DNA of 64,000 nucleotides from Streptomyces sp. NBC_01707 (GTDB taxonomy: Bacteria > Actinomycetota > Actinomycetes > Streptomycetales > Streptomycetaceae). A program made the translations under genes and the position numbers. Under the pieces are notes generated by a model, which did no database searches, was not told where the DNA came from, and worked only from the letters and a program-made list of their open reading frames with translations. Location: contig NZ_CP109190.1 in the NCBI RefSeq assembly GCF_041438805.1, positions 8,928,001-8,992,000 on the forward strand. Direction: 5' to 3'. Shown here piece after piece: positions 44,060 through 51,031 of the stretch. Positions within the stretch are counted from its first letter, which is position 1; each line of letters begins with the position of its first letter.

Positions 44060-44095
44060 CCGCCCCGACCGGCCGGTACCGGCCGGTCGGGGCGG
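44060..44095. repeat. Perfect 36-bp palindrome
   Basis: Every base pairs around the centre between 44077 and 44078 (GGTACC core; outer arms CCGCCCCGACCGG and complement). In RNA it would make a hairpin of about 16 bp with a tetraloop. It lies 108 bp beyond the alpha/beta-hydrolase stop (minus strand) and beside IS remnants, so terminator and transposition scar are both possible. Confidence 0.8.
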
Positions 44096-44113
44096 TTGTG
44101 CATCTGCCGGTCA

Positions 44114-44152
44114 CCGCCATCGAGGAGGGCCGGGACCTGTCCTCGATGGCGG
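44114..44152 (-). terminator. Stem-loop downstream of the alpha/beta hydrolase gene
   Basis: Thirteen perfectly paired bases (44114-44126 with 44140-44152; CCGCCATCGAGGA) around a 13-nt loop. It begins 51 bp after the hydrolase stop in the direction of transcription. There is no U tract, as is common for Streptomyces terminators. With the palindrome at 44060-44095 it would form a double barrier between this gene and the island. Confidence 0.55.
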
Positions 44153-44202
44153 CATCCCGGCCGACACCTCCTACTGTCCGCCGCCCGCCAGGCGGCCCGG
44201 CC

Positions 44203-44925
44203 TCACTTCAGGTGGCGGTCCAAGAACCGGCACCCGTCCTCCAGCTCGAACCACGGGGTGCCGGTGTGCCCTCCCGGATTGGCGTGCAGCGTCTTGTCCT
44301 TGCTGCCGAACGCGTCGAACAGGTCCAGGGCCCGTTGCCGTGGATTCCCCTGGTCGTCCCACTGCAGCAGGAACAGCAGCGGAATGGTGACCTGCCGGGC
44401 CTCCTCGCGCTGGGCACGGGGCACGTACCCACCGGCGAAGAAGCCTGCGGCCGCGATGCGCGGCTCGGCCACCGCCAGCCGAATACCGAGGGCGGTCCAC
44501 CCCCCGGAGTACCCGACGGGGCCGTCGATCTCGGGCAGCTCAAGGAGTGCGTCCAGAGTGGTCTGCCATTCCGGGACCGCGTTTTCGACGAGCGGGCCGA
44601 TGAAGGACTCGAAGATCTCGTCGACCTGCTCGCCGGCCTGCATCGCCCGCCGGAGCTCGGTACGGGCCTGCTCATCGGCTGCGGAACGGGGACGGTCACC
44701 GCACCCGGCGGCGTCGATGGTGGCCACCGCGTAGCCGCGCGCCGCGGTGTACCGGGCCCGGGCCACCAGCCGGGGTTCCGCCTTGGGAAGGCCGTTGTTG
44801 TGGGCCATCAGGACCAGCGGGGCCGGTGCGGATCCAGACGTCCACAGGGTGCCGGGGATCTCGCCGAGGTTGAATTCGCGCTCGAGGACGCCGTCGTCGA
44901 GGCGTTGTTCAGAAGTGAATTGCAC
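44203..44925 (-). CDS. Alpha/beta hydrolase, dienelactone-hydrolase-like
   Basis: 240 aa from a GTG with AAAGG about 8 nt upstream. Catalytic elements: nucleophile GYSGG ([11 protein letters not shown]), acid in [13 protein letters not shown] and His in [26 protein letters not shown] supplies the oxyanion strand. Size and the WDD...GGHTG spacing suit small esterases of the DLH type, though the nucleophile is Ser rather than Cys. Substrate unknown. A 17-codon reading frame with an excellent ribosome site lies 45 bp upstream on the same strand. Confidence 0.82.
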   Translation of the reverse strand: MQFTSEQRLDDGVLEREFNLGEIPGTLWTSGSAPAPLVLMAHNNGLPKAEPRLVARARYTAARGYAVATIDAAGCGDRPRSAADEQARTELRRAMQAGEQVDEIFESFIGPLVENAVPEWQTTLDALLELPEIDGPVGYSGGWTALGIRLAVAEPRIAAAGFFAGGYVPRAQREEARQVTIPLLFLLQWDDQGNPRQRALDLFDAFGSKDKTLHANPGGHTGTPWFELEDGCRFLDRHLK

Positions 44926-44970
44926 GGTCGTGCCTTTCGGGAGGGCTCTTGAACGGCGCTCCCGGACGAC

Positions 44971-45024
44971 CTATCGCCCGACCGTGACCCCGGAGGGAAG
45001 CACCCATGTAGTTACTGCGTTCAC
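44971..45024 (-). CDS. Possible 17-aa leader peptide
   Basis: GTG at 45022-45024 preceded by GAGGAGG (45033-45039, 8 nt spacing), better than the site of the following hydrolase gene. The peptide is VNAVTTWVLPSGVTVGR, ending at TAG 44971-44973, 45 bp before the hydrolase start. TTGGCA and TAGTCT elements spaced 19 bp lie further upstream. It may be a translated leader, or a short real protein. No matching family is known to me. Confidence 0.4.
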   Translation of the reverse strand: MNAVTTWVLPSGVTVGR

Positions 45025-45207
45025 GGGTACCACCTCCTCGTTCTCTCGCACGGCCTCCGGGAGACTAGCAGCGGCCGCCGTGGGTCTGCCAACGGGTTTT
45101 TGCCGAGGCTCCGTGGCCGGATGCCGCCTCACCACATGGGCAGCCGATGCGTACCCCGGGGAAGGCGTGCACCCTGGTCGCTCCCTCGTGACGGCCATGA
45201 GAGCCGA

Positions 45208-45939
45208 TCAGGCTTTCGTGCGTGACAGGTGGTCGGGGAGGTCGGTGAGCCGTTCGATGCGGAGCACCGTCTCGTCTGCCGTCGGCGATGGTCCACCGGT
45301 GACGAAGTCGATGCCTCGGTCCAGCCAGATGCCGGTGAGTCCGGCGACGGCGGCCGCGTGTACATCGCCTTCCAGCATGTCGCCCACGTTGACCGCCTGC
45401 GCGGGGTCCGTCCGCATCCGCCGGCAGGCGGCGGCGTAGGCCACGGGCTTGGCCGCTCCGAGCTCGGTCGAGGTCAGGACGGCCTCGAAGTATTCGAGGA
45501 GGCCGAAGCGGGCGAGCTTGGCGCGCTGCTGCTCGGGGTCCCCGTTGGTGAGAACAGCCAGACGCGGTCCTCGGGGAAGCCGTTTCAGGGTCTCCAGGCA
45601 TGGCTGGACATCGGGATAGCACCGCCAGGACTCCGCGAACACGGTGAGGTAGCGCTCAGCGATCCAGGCGTCCAGAAGGCCGGGACTTTCAGGAACCGGC
45701 TCGCCGAGCATCGGCAGGAAGGAGCGGAGCCTGCGCCGGTGGTGCTCGGCGAAGGAGCACTGACCGGCCAAGTACTCCCGCATGTGGCGCGCCTCCAGCG
45801 TCCACCACAGCGCCACCAGCTCCGCCGGCGGAGCCGTCGCGTTCGGCGCGGCCCGGACGATCTGGCCGATCGTTTCCAGGACAGCGCTTCGATGATCGAC
45901 CAGGGTGCCGTCCAGATCGAAGAAAATCACATCTGCCAT
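45208..45939 (-). CDS. HAD-superfamily phosphatase
   Basis: 243 aa. Motif I is FFDLDGTLVDH (nucleophile D8, acid/base D10), motif II LAVLTNGDPEQQ, motif III the Lys in GAAKPVAYAAAC, motif IV VNVGDMLEGDVHAAAVAG. An alpha-helical C1 cap lies between motifs I and II (about 15-95). This is the YjjG/phosphoglycolate-phosphatase-like subfamily; the natural substrate is unknown. Divergent from the alcohol dehydrogenase gene across 244 bp with no palindromic box. Confidence 0.9.
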   Translation of the reverse strand: MADVIFFDLDGTLVDHRSAVLETIGQIVRAAPNATAPPAELVALWWTLEARHMREYLAGQCSFAEHHRRRLRSFLPMLGEPVPESPGLLDAWIAERYLTVFAESWRCYPDVQPCLETLKRLPRGPRLAVLTNGDPEQQRAKLARFGLLEYFEAVLTSTELGAAKPVAYAAACRRMRTDPAQAVNVGDMLEGDVHAAAVAGLTGIWLDRGIDFVTGGPSPTADETVLRIERLTDLPDHLSRTKA

Positions 45940-46183
45940 CGGATGATCGTCTCGTGGTGCCTGTCCCGGGCGCCAGAAGGCCGGTGTCGCGATCTTCCTC
46001 TTGGGACGGTTCTCCAGGTCGCATGACGCGGGACATGGAACGTGTGAGCGCGATTCGCATCCCTGCTGGCTCAGAACGGGGTCCGCGGTCGATCTCGGGA
46101 GCGAGGAGTCGGCGCGCGCCTTCGGGCCGGGGCTGCTCTACTGGCTTCCGGGGGTGCCGTACCCGTAGCCCGGAGAGATCGAG

Positions 46184-47209
46184 ATGAGCACCTACCGAGT
46201 CGCCCAGGTCTCCGCCCCCGGCGGTCCGCTCGCGATTGTCGAGCGTGAGATGCCGCAGCCGGGTCCAGGCCACGTACGGATTGCCGTGGATGCCTGCGGG
46301 GTCTGCCACAGCGACGTATTTTTCGTGAACGCCGGGGTCCCGGGCGTGCGGTTTCCGCTGGTCCCGGGGCATGAGATCGCCGGGCGTATCGAGGAACTCG
46401 GCGAGGGAACGCAGGACAAGGGCTGGCGTGTGGGCGACCGGGTGGCGGTGGGCTGGTTCGGCGGCAGCTGCGGACACTGCAAGCCCTGCAGGCAGGGCGA
46501 CTTCATCGTGTGCGAGAACCTGAAGGTTCCCGGATGGGCCTACGACGGAGGGTACGCCGAAGCGGTGATCGCTCCGGCAGACGCGCTGGCCCGGATCCCC
46601 GACGCGCTGGCCGCGCCCGATGCGGCGCCCCTGGGCTGTGCGGGGGTGACCACGTACAACGGGCTGCGGCGCAGCTCCGCCCGGCCGGGCGACCTGGTCG
46701 CCGTGCTCGGCATCGGCGGCCTCGGCCACCTGGGGGTGAAGTACGCAGCCGCCATGGGCTTCGAGACCGTGGCCATCGCCCGCGGAGCCGGCAAGGCCGA
46801 CTTCGCCGAGCAGCTCGGTGCGCACCACTACATCGACAGCACGGCGGACACCCCCGTCGCGGACGCGCTGCAGTCCCTGGGCGGCGCCAGAGTCGTCCTG
46901 GCCACCGCTGCCAACTCCGACGCCACCACAGCGACCGTGGAGGGGCTGTCGCCCCGCGGCGAGCTGGTGGTCATCGGGGCGGACACCGAGCCACTGGGCA
47001 TCAGCCCGAACCAGCTGCTCATGAGTGGCAAGATCGTCCGGGGCCATCCGTCCGGCACCGCGCAGGACGTGGAGGACACCCTGGCCTTCAGCGCCCTGCA
47101 CGGAATTCGCCCGATGACCGAGATCGTGCCGCTGGACCAGGCCGATGAGGCTTACCAGAAGATGCTCTCCGGCGCGGCCCGCTTCCGGATGGTGCTGACC
47201 ACCCGCTGA
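46184..47209 (+). CDS. Zinc-dependent alcohol dehydrogenase
   Basis: 341 aa, medium-chain dehydrogenase/reductase. Catalytic zinc ligands: CGVCHSD, GHE (PGHEIAGR) and a later Cys (PLGCAGVTTYNGL). Structural zinc: CGHCKPCRQGDFIVC. Rossmann motif VLGIGGLGHLGVKYAAAMG. NAD(H)-dependent oxidation or reduction of alcohols/aldehydes is expected. Ribosome site GGAGAG precedes the ATG. An ADH gene also lies in the S. coelicolor dormancy region, but here it is outside the part marked by palindromic boxes. Confidence 0.9.
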   Translation: MSTYRVAQVSAPGGPLAIVEREMPQPGPGHVRIAVDACGVCHSDVFFVNAGVPGVRFPLVPGHEIAGRIEELGEGTQDKGWRVGDRVAVGWFGGSCGHCKPCRQGDFIVCENLKVPGWAYDGGYAEAVIAPADALARIPDALAAPDAAPLGCAGVTTYNGLRRSSARPGDLVAVLGIGGLGHLGVKYAAAMGFETVAIARGAGKADFAEQLGAHHYIDSTADTPVADALQSLGGARVVLATAANSDATTATVEGLSPRGELVVIGADTEPLGISPNQLLMSGKIVRGHPSGTAQDVEDTLAFSALHGIRPMTEIVPLDQADEAYQKMLSGAARFRMVLTTR

Positions 47210-47361
47210 CGTACCCGGCCCTCGGCCTTCCATCGGCGGGTCGCCCGGGCGGCATCCTCGTGAGCGGTGTGCGGGGCTGAGAGGAAGACGTCGGAGTGGT
47301 GCTGCTCATTCCAGGGGCCCGCGATGCCGTGGTAGACGCGTGAGTGGGTCGATGGCCGGTC

Positions 47362-48297
47362 TCAGGCCGGGGCGGTCAGAGAGGCGGCGACTGTCTCCGT
47401 GAGGATGTCGAGCAGGTGCCGCAGGCCCGGCCGGCGGGCGGTGCCGGTGCGGTTGGCGGTGTAGACCGTCCGGGTGACGGGCCGCATCAGTGGATGCAGG
47501 CTCAGCGGCGCGTTGGCCTCGGGCAGGGCGAGGCGAGGCACGAGCGCGACCCCGGCTCCGGCGGCCGCGAGCGAGGTCAGTACGGAGAAGTCGCTGCTGC
47601 GGACCCTGATGCCGGGGACGAATCCGGCGGCCCCGGTGGTGCGTTGGATCATCTCGTAGCAGGAGGTCTCCGGACCGGGGGTCAGCCAGGGGTCGTCCGC
47701 GAGGCGGGTCAGATCGGCAGCCTCACCCTCGGCCAGGCCCAGCGCCGTCGCCCGGGCGGGCGCGAGAGCGAGCAGGACCGGGTCCTCCATGAGCAGTGAG
47801 GGCTCGCAACCGGCGGGGAAGTCGCGCGGCAGCACGGTGTAACCGTGCACCACGGCCAGGTCCACCTCCCGCTTGCGCAGGGCTTCCAGTGCGAGGTCGG
47901 GTTCCTGCTCGACGAGGTGCAGCGAGAGCGAGTGGCTCCTGCTCTCCTCGGTTCCCAGGCGCGCGAAGACGGCCGGCATGAGCCGGCGGGCGGCGGAGGC
48001 GAAGGAGGCCACGCGCAGGACGCCGTGCTCTCCGCCCCGCAGGGCCGCGAGGTCGGCCTCGGCGGCGGCCAGGTCGCCCAGGACGACCTCGGCATGTGCG
48101 ACCAGGAGCTCCCCGGCGGCGGTGAGGCGCAGCGTACGCCCGTGCTTCTCGACGACCGGTACGCCGGCTTCGCGTTCCAGGACCGCCAACTGCTGCGAGA
48201 TGGCCGGCGCGGTCAGGTGCAGTACGTCGGCGGTTGCGGCGACCGTGCCGTAGGTGGCCAGGTGTTGCAGGATCCGCAGGCGCCGCACATCAAGCAT
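47362..48297 (-). CDS. LysR-family transcriptional regulator
   Basis: 311 aa. N-terminal winged HTH: RRLRILQHLATYGTVAATADVLHLTAPAISQQLAVLEREAGVPVVEKHGRTLRLT. The C-terminal effector-binding domain (about 90-300) has the usual two lobes; DLAVVHGYTV and GAGVALVPRLAL are typical. The HTH has AP in place of the common SQ (LTAPAISQQL), as in several Streptomyces LysR proteins. The nearest candidate target is unclear: the ADH gene converges on it and a TetR gene lies behind it on the same strand. Confidence 0.9.
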   Translation of the reverse strand: MLDVRRLRILQHLATYGTVAATADVLHLTAPAISQQLAVLEREAGVPVVEKHGRTLRLTAAGELLVAHAEVVLGDLAAAEADLAALRGGEHGVLRVASFASAARRLMPAVFARLGTEESRSHSLSLHLVEQEPDLALEALRKREVDLAVVHGYTVLPRDFPAGCEPSLLMEDPVLLALAPARATALGLAEGEAADLTRLADDPWLTPGPETSCYEMIQRTTGAAGFVPGIRVRSSDFSVLTSLAAAGAGVALVPRLALPEANAPLSLHPLMRPVTRTVYTANRTGTARRPGLRHLLDILTETVAASLTAPA

Positions 48298-48396
48298 GAA
48301 GACATCCTTACCGGCGGCAAGCTCGTCCGGGCGTCTCGGAGCGAGGTTCTGGCCGGGCCTGCCGACTACGGCATCCGTCCGGGCTCCTTCTGATGG

Positions 48397-49008
48397 TCAG
48401 CCGCTGACCCGTGCCACAGGTGTCGCGTCCCGGCGCAGGGCGCTGAGCGCCTGGTCGAGGGAGGTCTCGAGGTAGGTCAGGGAGTCGGTGGCCTGGAGCA
48501 GGGTGGCGCCGCCGGTGACGGCGGTCAGAATGGCCGTTGCCGCCGCGCCGGCATCCAGGTCCGCTTCGGCCTCGCCCGAGTCCTTCAAGGCCTGTACGCC
48601 TTCGGACAGATGGGCGTGCCAGCGGTCGTAAAGCCGCGTGATGATGCCCTGAGTGGTCGGCCGGGCGACGTCGAGTTGGGCGGTGAGTGCGGACAGTGGG
48701 CAGCCGGCACGCTGGGCGTCGTACTTCTCGATCACGCGCTCGCGCCAGTCCTGCCACTTCTGCCAGCTGGTCAGGTCGCCGAGCATGGGCTGCTGGTCGG
48801 TGAGGACCTGTTCGGCCTCGTGCTCGGCCACCGCGAGGAGCAGGTCGGACTTGCCCTGCGGGAAGTAGTGGAACAGCTGGCTCTTGCTGGTGGAGGTGGC
48901 CGCGCGGATGTCGTCGAGGCTGACTCCGGCGACGCCGTGGTCGCGGATCAGGGCTGCGGCGCCGGTGATGATGCGCTGCCGGGTGGCGGCTCCACGGGTG
49001 GTGAGCAC
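48397..49008 (-). CDS. TetR-family transcriptional repressor
   Basis: 203 aa from the GTG at 49008, which has AAGGAGG about 11 nt upstream; the frame remains open to an ATG at 49074 that would lie inside an operator and has no ribosome site. HTH: TRQRIITGAAALIRDHGVAGVSLDDIRAATSTSKSQLFHYFPQGKSDLL. The C-terminal domain has CPLSALTAQLDVARP, typical of the LmrA/YxaF-like group (Cys-Pro-Leu). Divergent from an SDR gene, with three matching palindromes between them, so autoregulation and SDR repression are likely. Confidence 0.9.
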   Translation of the reverse strand: MLTTRGAATRQRIITGAAALIRDHGVAGVSLDDIRAATSTSKSQLFHYFPQGKSDLLLAVAEHEAEQVLTDQQPMLGDLTSWQKWQDWRERVIEKYDAQRAGCPLSALTAQLDVARPTTQGIITRLYDRWHAHLSEGVQALKDSGEAEADLDAGAAATAILTAVTGGATLLQATDSLTYLETSLDQALSALRRDATPVARVSG

Positions 49009-49074
49009 GGTGTCGGTGACCTCCTTGTCGGCCAACCTTCCGGGAGGCGTCGAGGGTGACCAGGCTAACTCCAT

Positions 49075-49142
49075 TGGACTTGACAGTCCAGTTCCGCGGG
49101 TTCACATTGGACCCCACGGTCCACACTGGACCTAGTGGTCCA
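49075..49142. promoter_or_regulatory. Three 16-bp operators between tetR and SDR genes
   Basis: Perfect inverted repeats TGGACT-TGAC-AGTCCA (49075-49090), TGGACC-CCAC-GGTCCA (49108-49123) and TGGACC-TAGT-GGTCCA (49127-49142). Centres are 33 and 19 bp apart. Consensus TGGAC[CT]-N4-[GA]GTCCA. Their place between a TetR gene and its divergent neighbour makes them strong candidate TetR operators covering both promoters. Confidence 0.8.
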
Positions 49143-49237
49143 CTCTGCCGCCCTGCGGCGGCCCGGATCGACCGGATCCACAGAGTTCATTCCGCGCGCC
49201 GTCACGACGCCGCGCCGACGAGAAGAGACACCGCATC

Positions 49238-50011
49238 ATGGGCACTCGCCTGCACCACAAGACCGCTCTGGTCACCGGAGCCACCAGCAACATCGGACGC
49301 GCGATCGCCGAGGCATTCGCCGCCGAGGGGGCGCACGTCGCCGTCTCCGGCCGGAACCACGAGCGCGGACAAGAGGTCGTCGACGGCATCAGGGCAGCCG
49401 GTGGGCGTGCCGACTTCGTCCCCGCCGACCTCGACGGCAGTGCGGCGGCCTCCCGGGCCCTCGCCGACGAGGCGACCCGGGTGCTCGGCGGTCGGGTCGA
49501 CATCCTGGTCAACAACGCCGGCATCTATCCGGGCTCGACCACCCCGGACACGGACGAGGAGACGTTCGACCAGGTCTATGGCGTCAACGTCAAGGCGCCC
49601 TTCTTCCTGACCGCCGCCCTCGCCCCTGCCATGGCCGAGGCGGGCGGTGGCGCGATCGTCAACCTCGGATCGTGGATCGCCCGCCTCGGTATTCCCGTCG
49701 GAGCGCTCTACAGCTCCAGCAAGGGAGCGGTGGAGACCCTGACCCGGGCCTGGGCCGCCGAGTTCGGCCCGTCCGGCGTGCGGGTCAACGCGATCTCGCC
49801 CGGTGTGGTCCGCACGCCCACCCCCGACGAGACCGAGGCGCGCCCCGGCGACATCATGATGAAGGGCACTCCGGCCGGTGGGGTCGGCAGCCCCGAGTCC
49901 ATCGCACAGGCGGCGGTGTACCTGGCCGGCGACGAGTCGGCGTTCGTCCACGGAACCGTGCTCGACGTCGACGGCGGCCGGGTCGGCGTGGCGGTCGTCG
50001 CGGGGGTGTGA
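49238..50011 (+). CDS. Short-chain dehydrogenase/reductase (SDR)
   Basis: 257 aa classical SDR: TGATSNIGRAIA (cofactor loop), NNAGIYPG, and the catalytic Ser-Tyr-Lys in GSWIARLGIPVGALYSSSKGA. ISPGVVRTPTP and DGGR near the end are usual. The residues after the first strand (SGRNHERG) suggest NADP(H). Likely reduces a ketone or quinone. Expression is probably controlled by the divergent TetR repressor through three operators. Confidence 0.92.
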   Translation: MGTRLHHKTALVTGATSNIGRAIAEAFAAEGAHVAVSGRNHERGQEVVDGIRAAGGRADFVPADLDGSAAASRALADEATRVLGGRVDILVNNAGIYPGSTTPDTDEETFDQVYGVNVKAPFFLTAALAPAMAEAGGGAIVNLGSWIARLGIPVGALYSSSKGAVETLTRAWAAEFGPSGVRVNAISPGVVRTPTPDETEARPGDIMMKGTPAGGVGSPESIAQAAVYLAGDESAFVHGTVLDVDGGRVGVAVVAGV

Positions 50012-50116
50012 CCGGGCCGGAACGCGGGGGTCTGGAGTGTCGGCCGGGTACCGGCGCATCCTGTGGGTGCACACGTCGTTCGCAGGGACGCGGCCGAGCG
50101 GGAGGCAGGAGCAGGC

Positions 50117-51004
50117 ATGGCGCACGCCGATCCGGGGCTCTTCGGGCCCGATACCGTCACCTGGCAGCTCCATGGCGACCCGATGATGTGGATCGCCGGC
50201 GTGCGTGCCCTGTACCTCCAGGCGCTGCACCCCCGCGCCGTCCGCGGCGTCATGCAGAACTCCGATTTCCGCAAGGACGCGTGGGGACGGCTGATGCGCA
50301 CGGCCGGCTTCGTCGGCACCATCACCTACGGCACCACGGAAGCCGCCGAGAAGGCGGGCGCCCGGGTCCGCAGGATCCACCGGCTCCTCAAGGCCACCGA
50401 CCCGGCGACCGGTGAGACGTACGGTGTCGACGAACCGGAGCTGCTGCTGTGGGTGCACTGCGCCGAGGTCGACTCCTACCTTCAGGTGCAGCTCCGCTCC
50501 GGCCGGTCCCTCACCGCCGCGCAGGCCGACCGTTACATCGACGAACACCGCACCAGCGCCCGCCTGGTGGGCCTCGACCCCGACGACGTACCCGCGACCA
50601 CCGCCCAGCTCGCCGCCTACTTCGACCGGGTGCGGCCCGAACTCGTCGCGGGCGCCGAGGCGCTCGTCGTCGACGACTTTCTCCGCCGTCCGCCCGTCCA
50701 TGCCCTGCTGATCCCGGCGCGCGAACTGCTGTGGCGTCGCGTCGCGGCACTGGCCTACCAGTCACTGCCCCCGTACGCCCATGACCTCTACGGAAGGCCC
50801 GCGCCACCCCTGCGCACCGTCGACCGGCGCCTGCGCGCCACCGGAACCGCCCTGCGCTGCATCCCGTCGCGGCTGCGCTGGCAACTCCCGCCCGGCCACA
50901 TCGTGCAGGCGATGGAACGGCTCGGCCCCGGTAGCCGCCCCGCCCCCTCCAAACTCCGTGACGAGGCAGCCATACTGGACGGGCCGGGGAGGGCGCAGCA
51001 GTAG
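50117..51004 (+). CDS. DUF2236 (MpaB/latex-clearing-type) oxygenase family protein
   Basis: 295 aa from the ATG at 50117 (purine-rich GGAGGCAGGAGCAGG upstream). Family landmarks: LFGPDTVTWQLHGDPMMWIAGVRALYLQALHPRAVRGVMQNSDFRKDAWGR, with the His of LQALHP expected to bind heme; LLLWVHCAEVDSY; and LPPYAHDLYG. DUF2236 covers a heme b fold shared by MpaB and the rubber oxygenase Lcp. Substrate unknown. The gene lies 105 bp after the SDR and 27 bp before the kinase gene on the same strand. Confidence 0.85.
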   Translation: MAHADPGLFGPDTVTWQLHGDPMMWIAGVRALYLQALHPRAVRGVMQNSDFRKDAWGRLMRTAGFVGTITYGTTEAAEKAGARVRRIHRLLKATDPATGETYGVDEPELLLWVHCAEVDSYLQVQLRSGRSLTAAQADRYIDEHRTSARLVGLDPDDVPATTAQLAAYFDRVRPELVAGAEALVVDDFLRRPPVHALLIPARELLWRRVAALAYQSLPPYAHDLYGRPAPPLRTVDRRLRATGTALRCIPSRLRWQLPPGHIVQAMERLGPGSRPAPSKLRDEAAILDGPGRAQQ

Positions 51005-51031
51005 GCGAAGCAACGGGGGCGACAGCACGCG

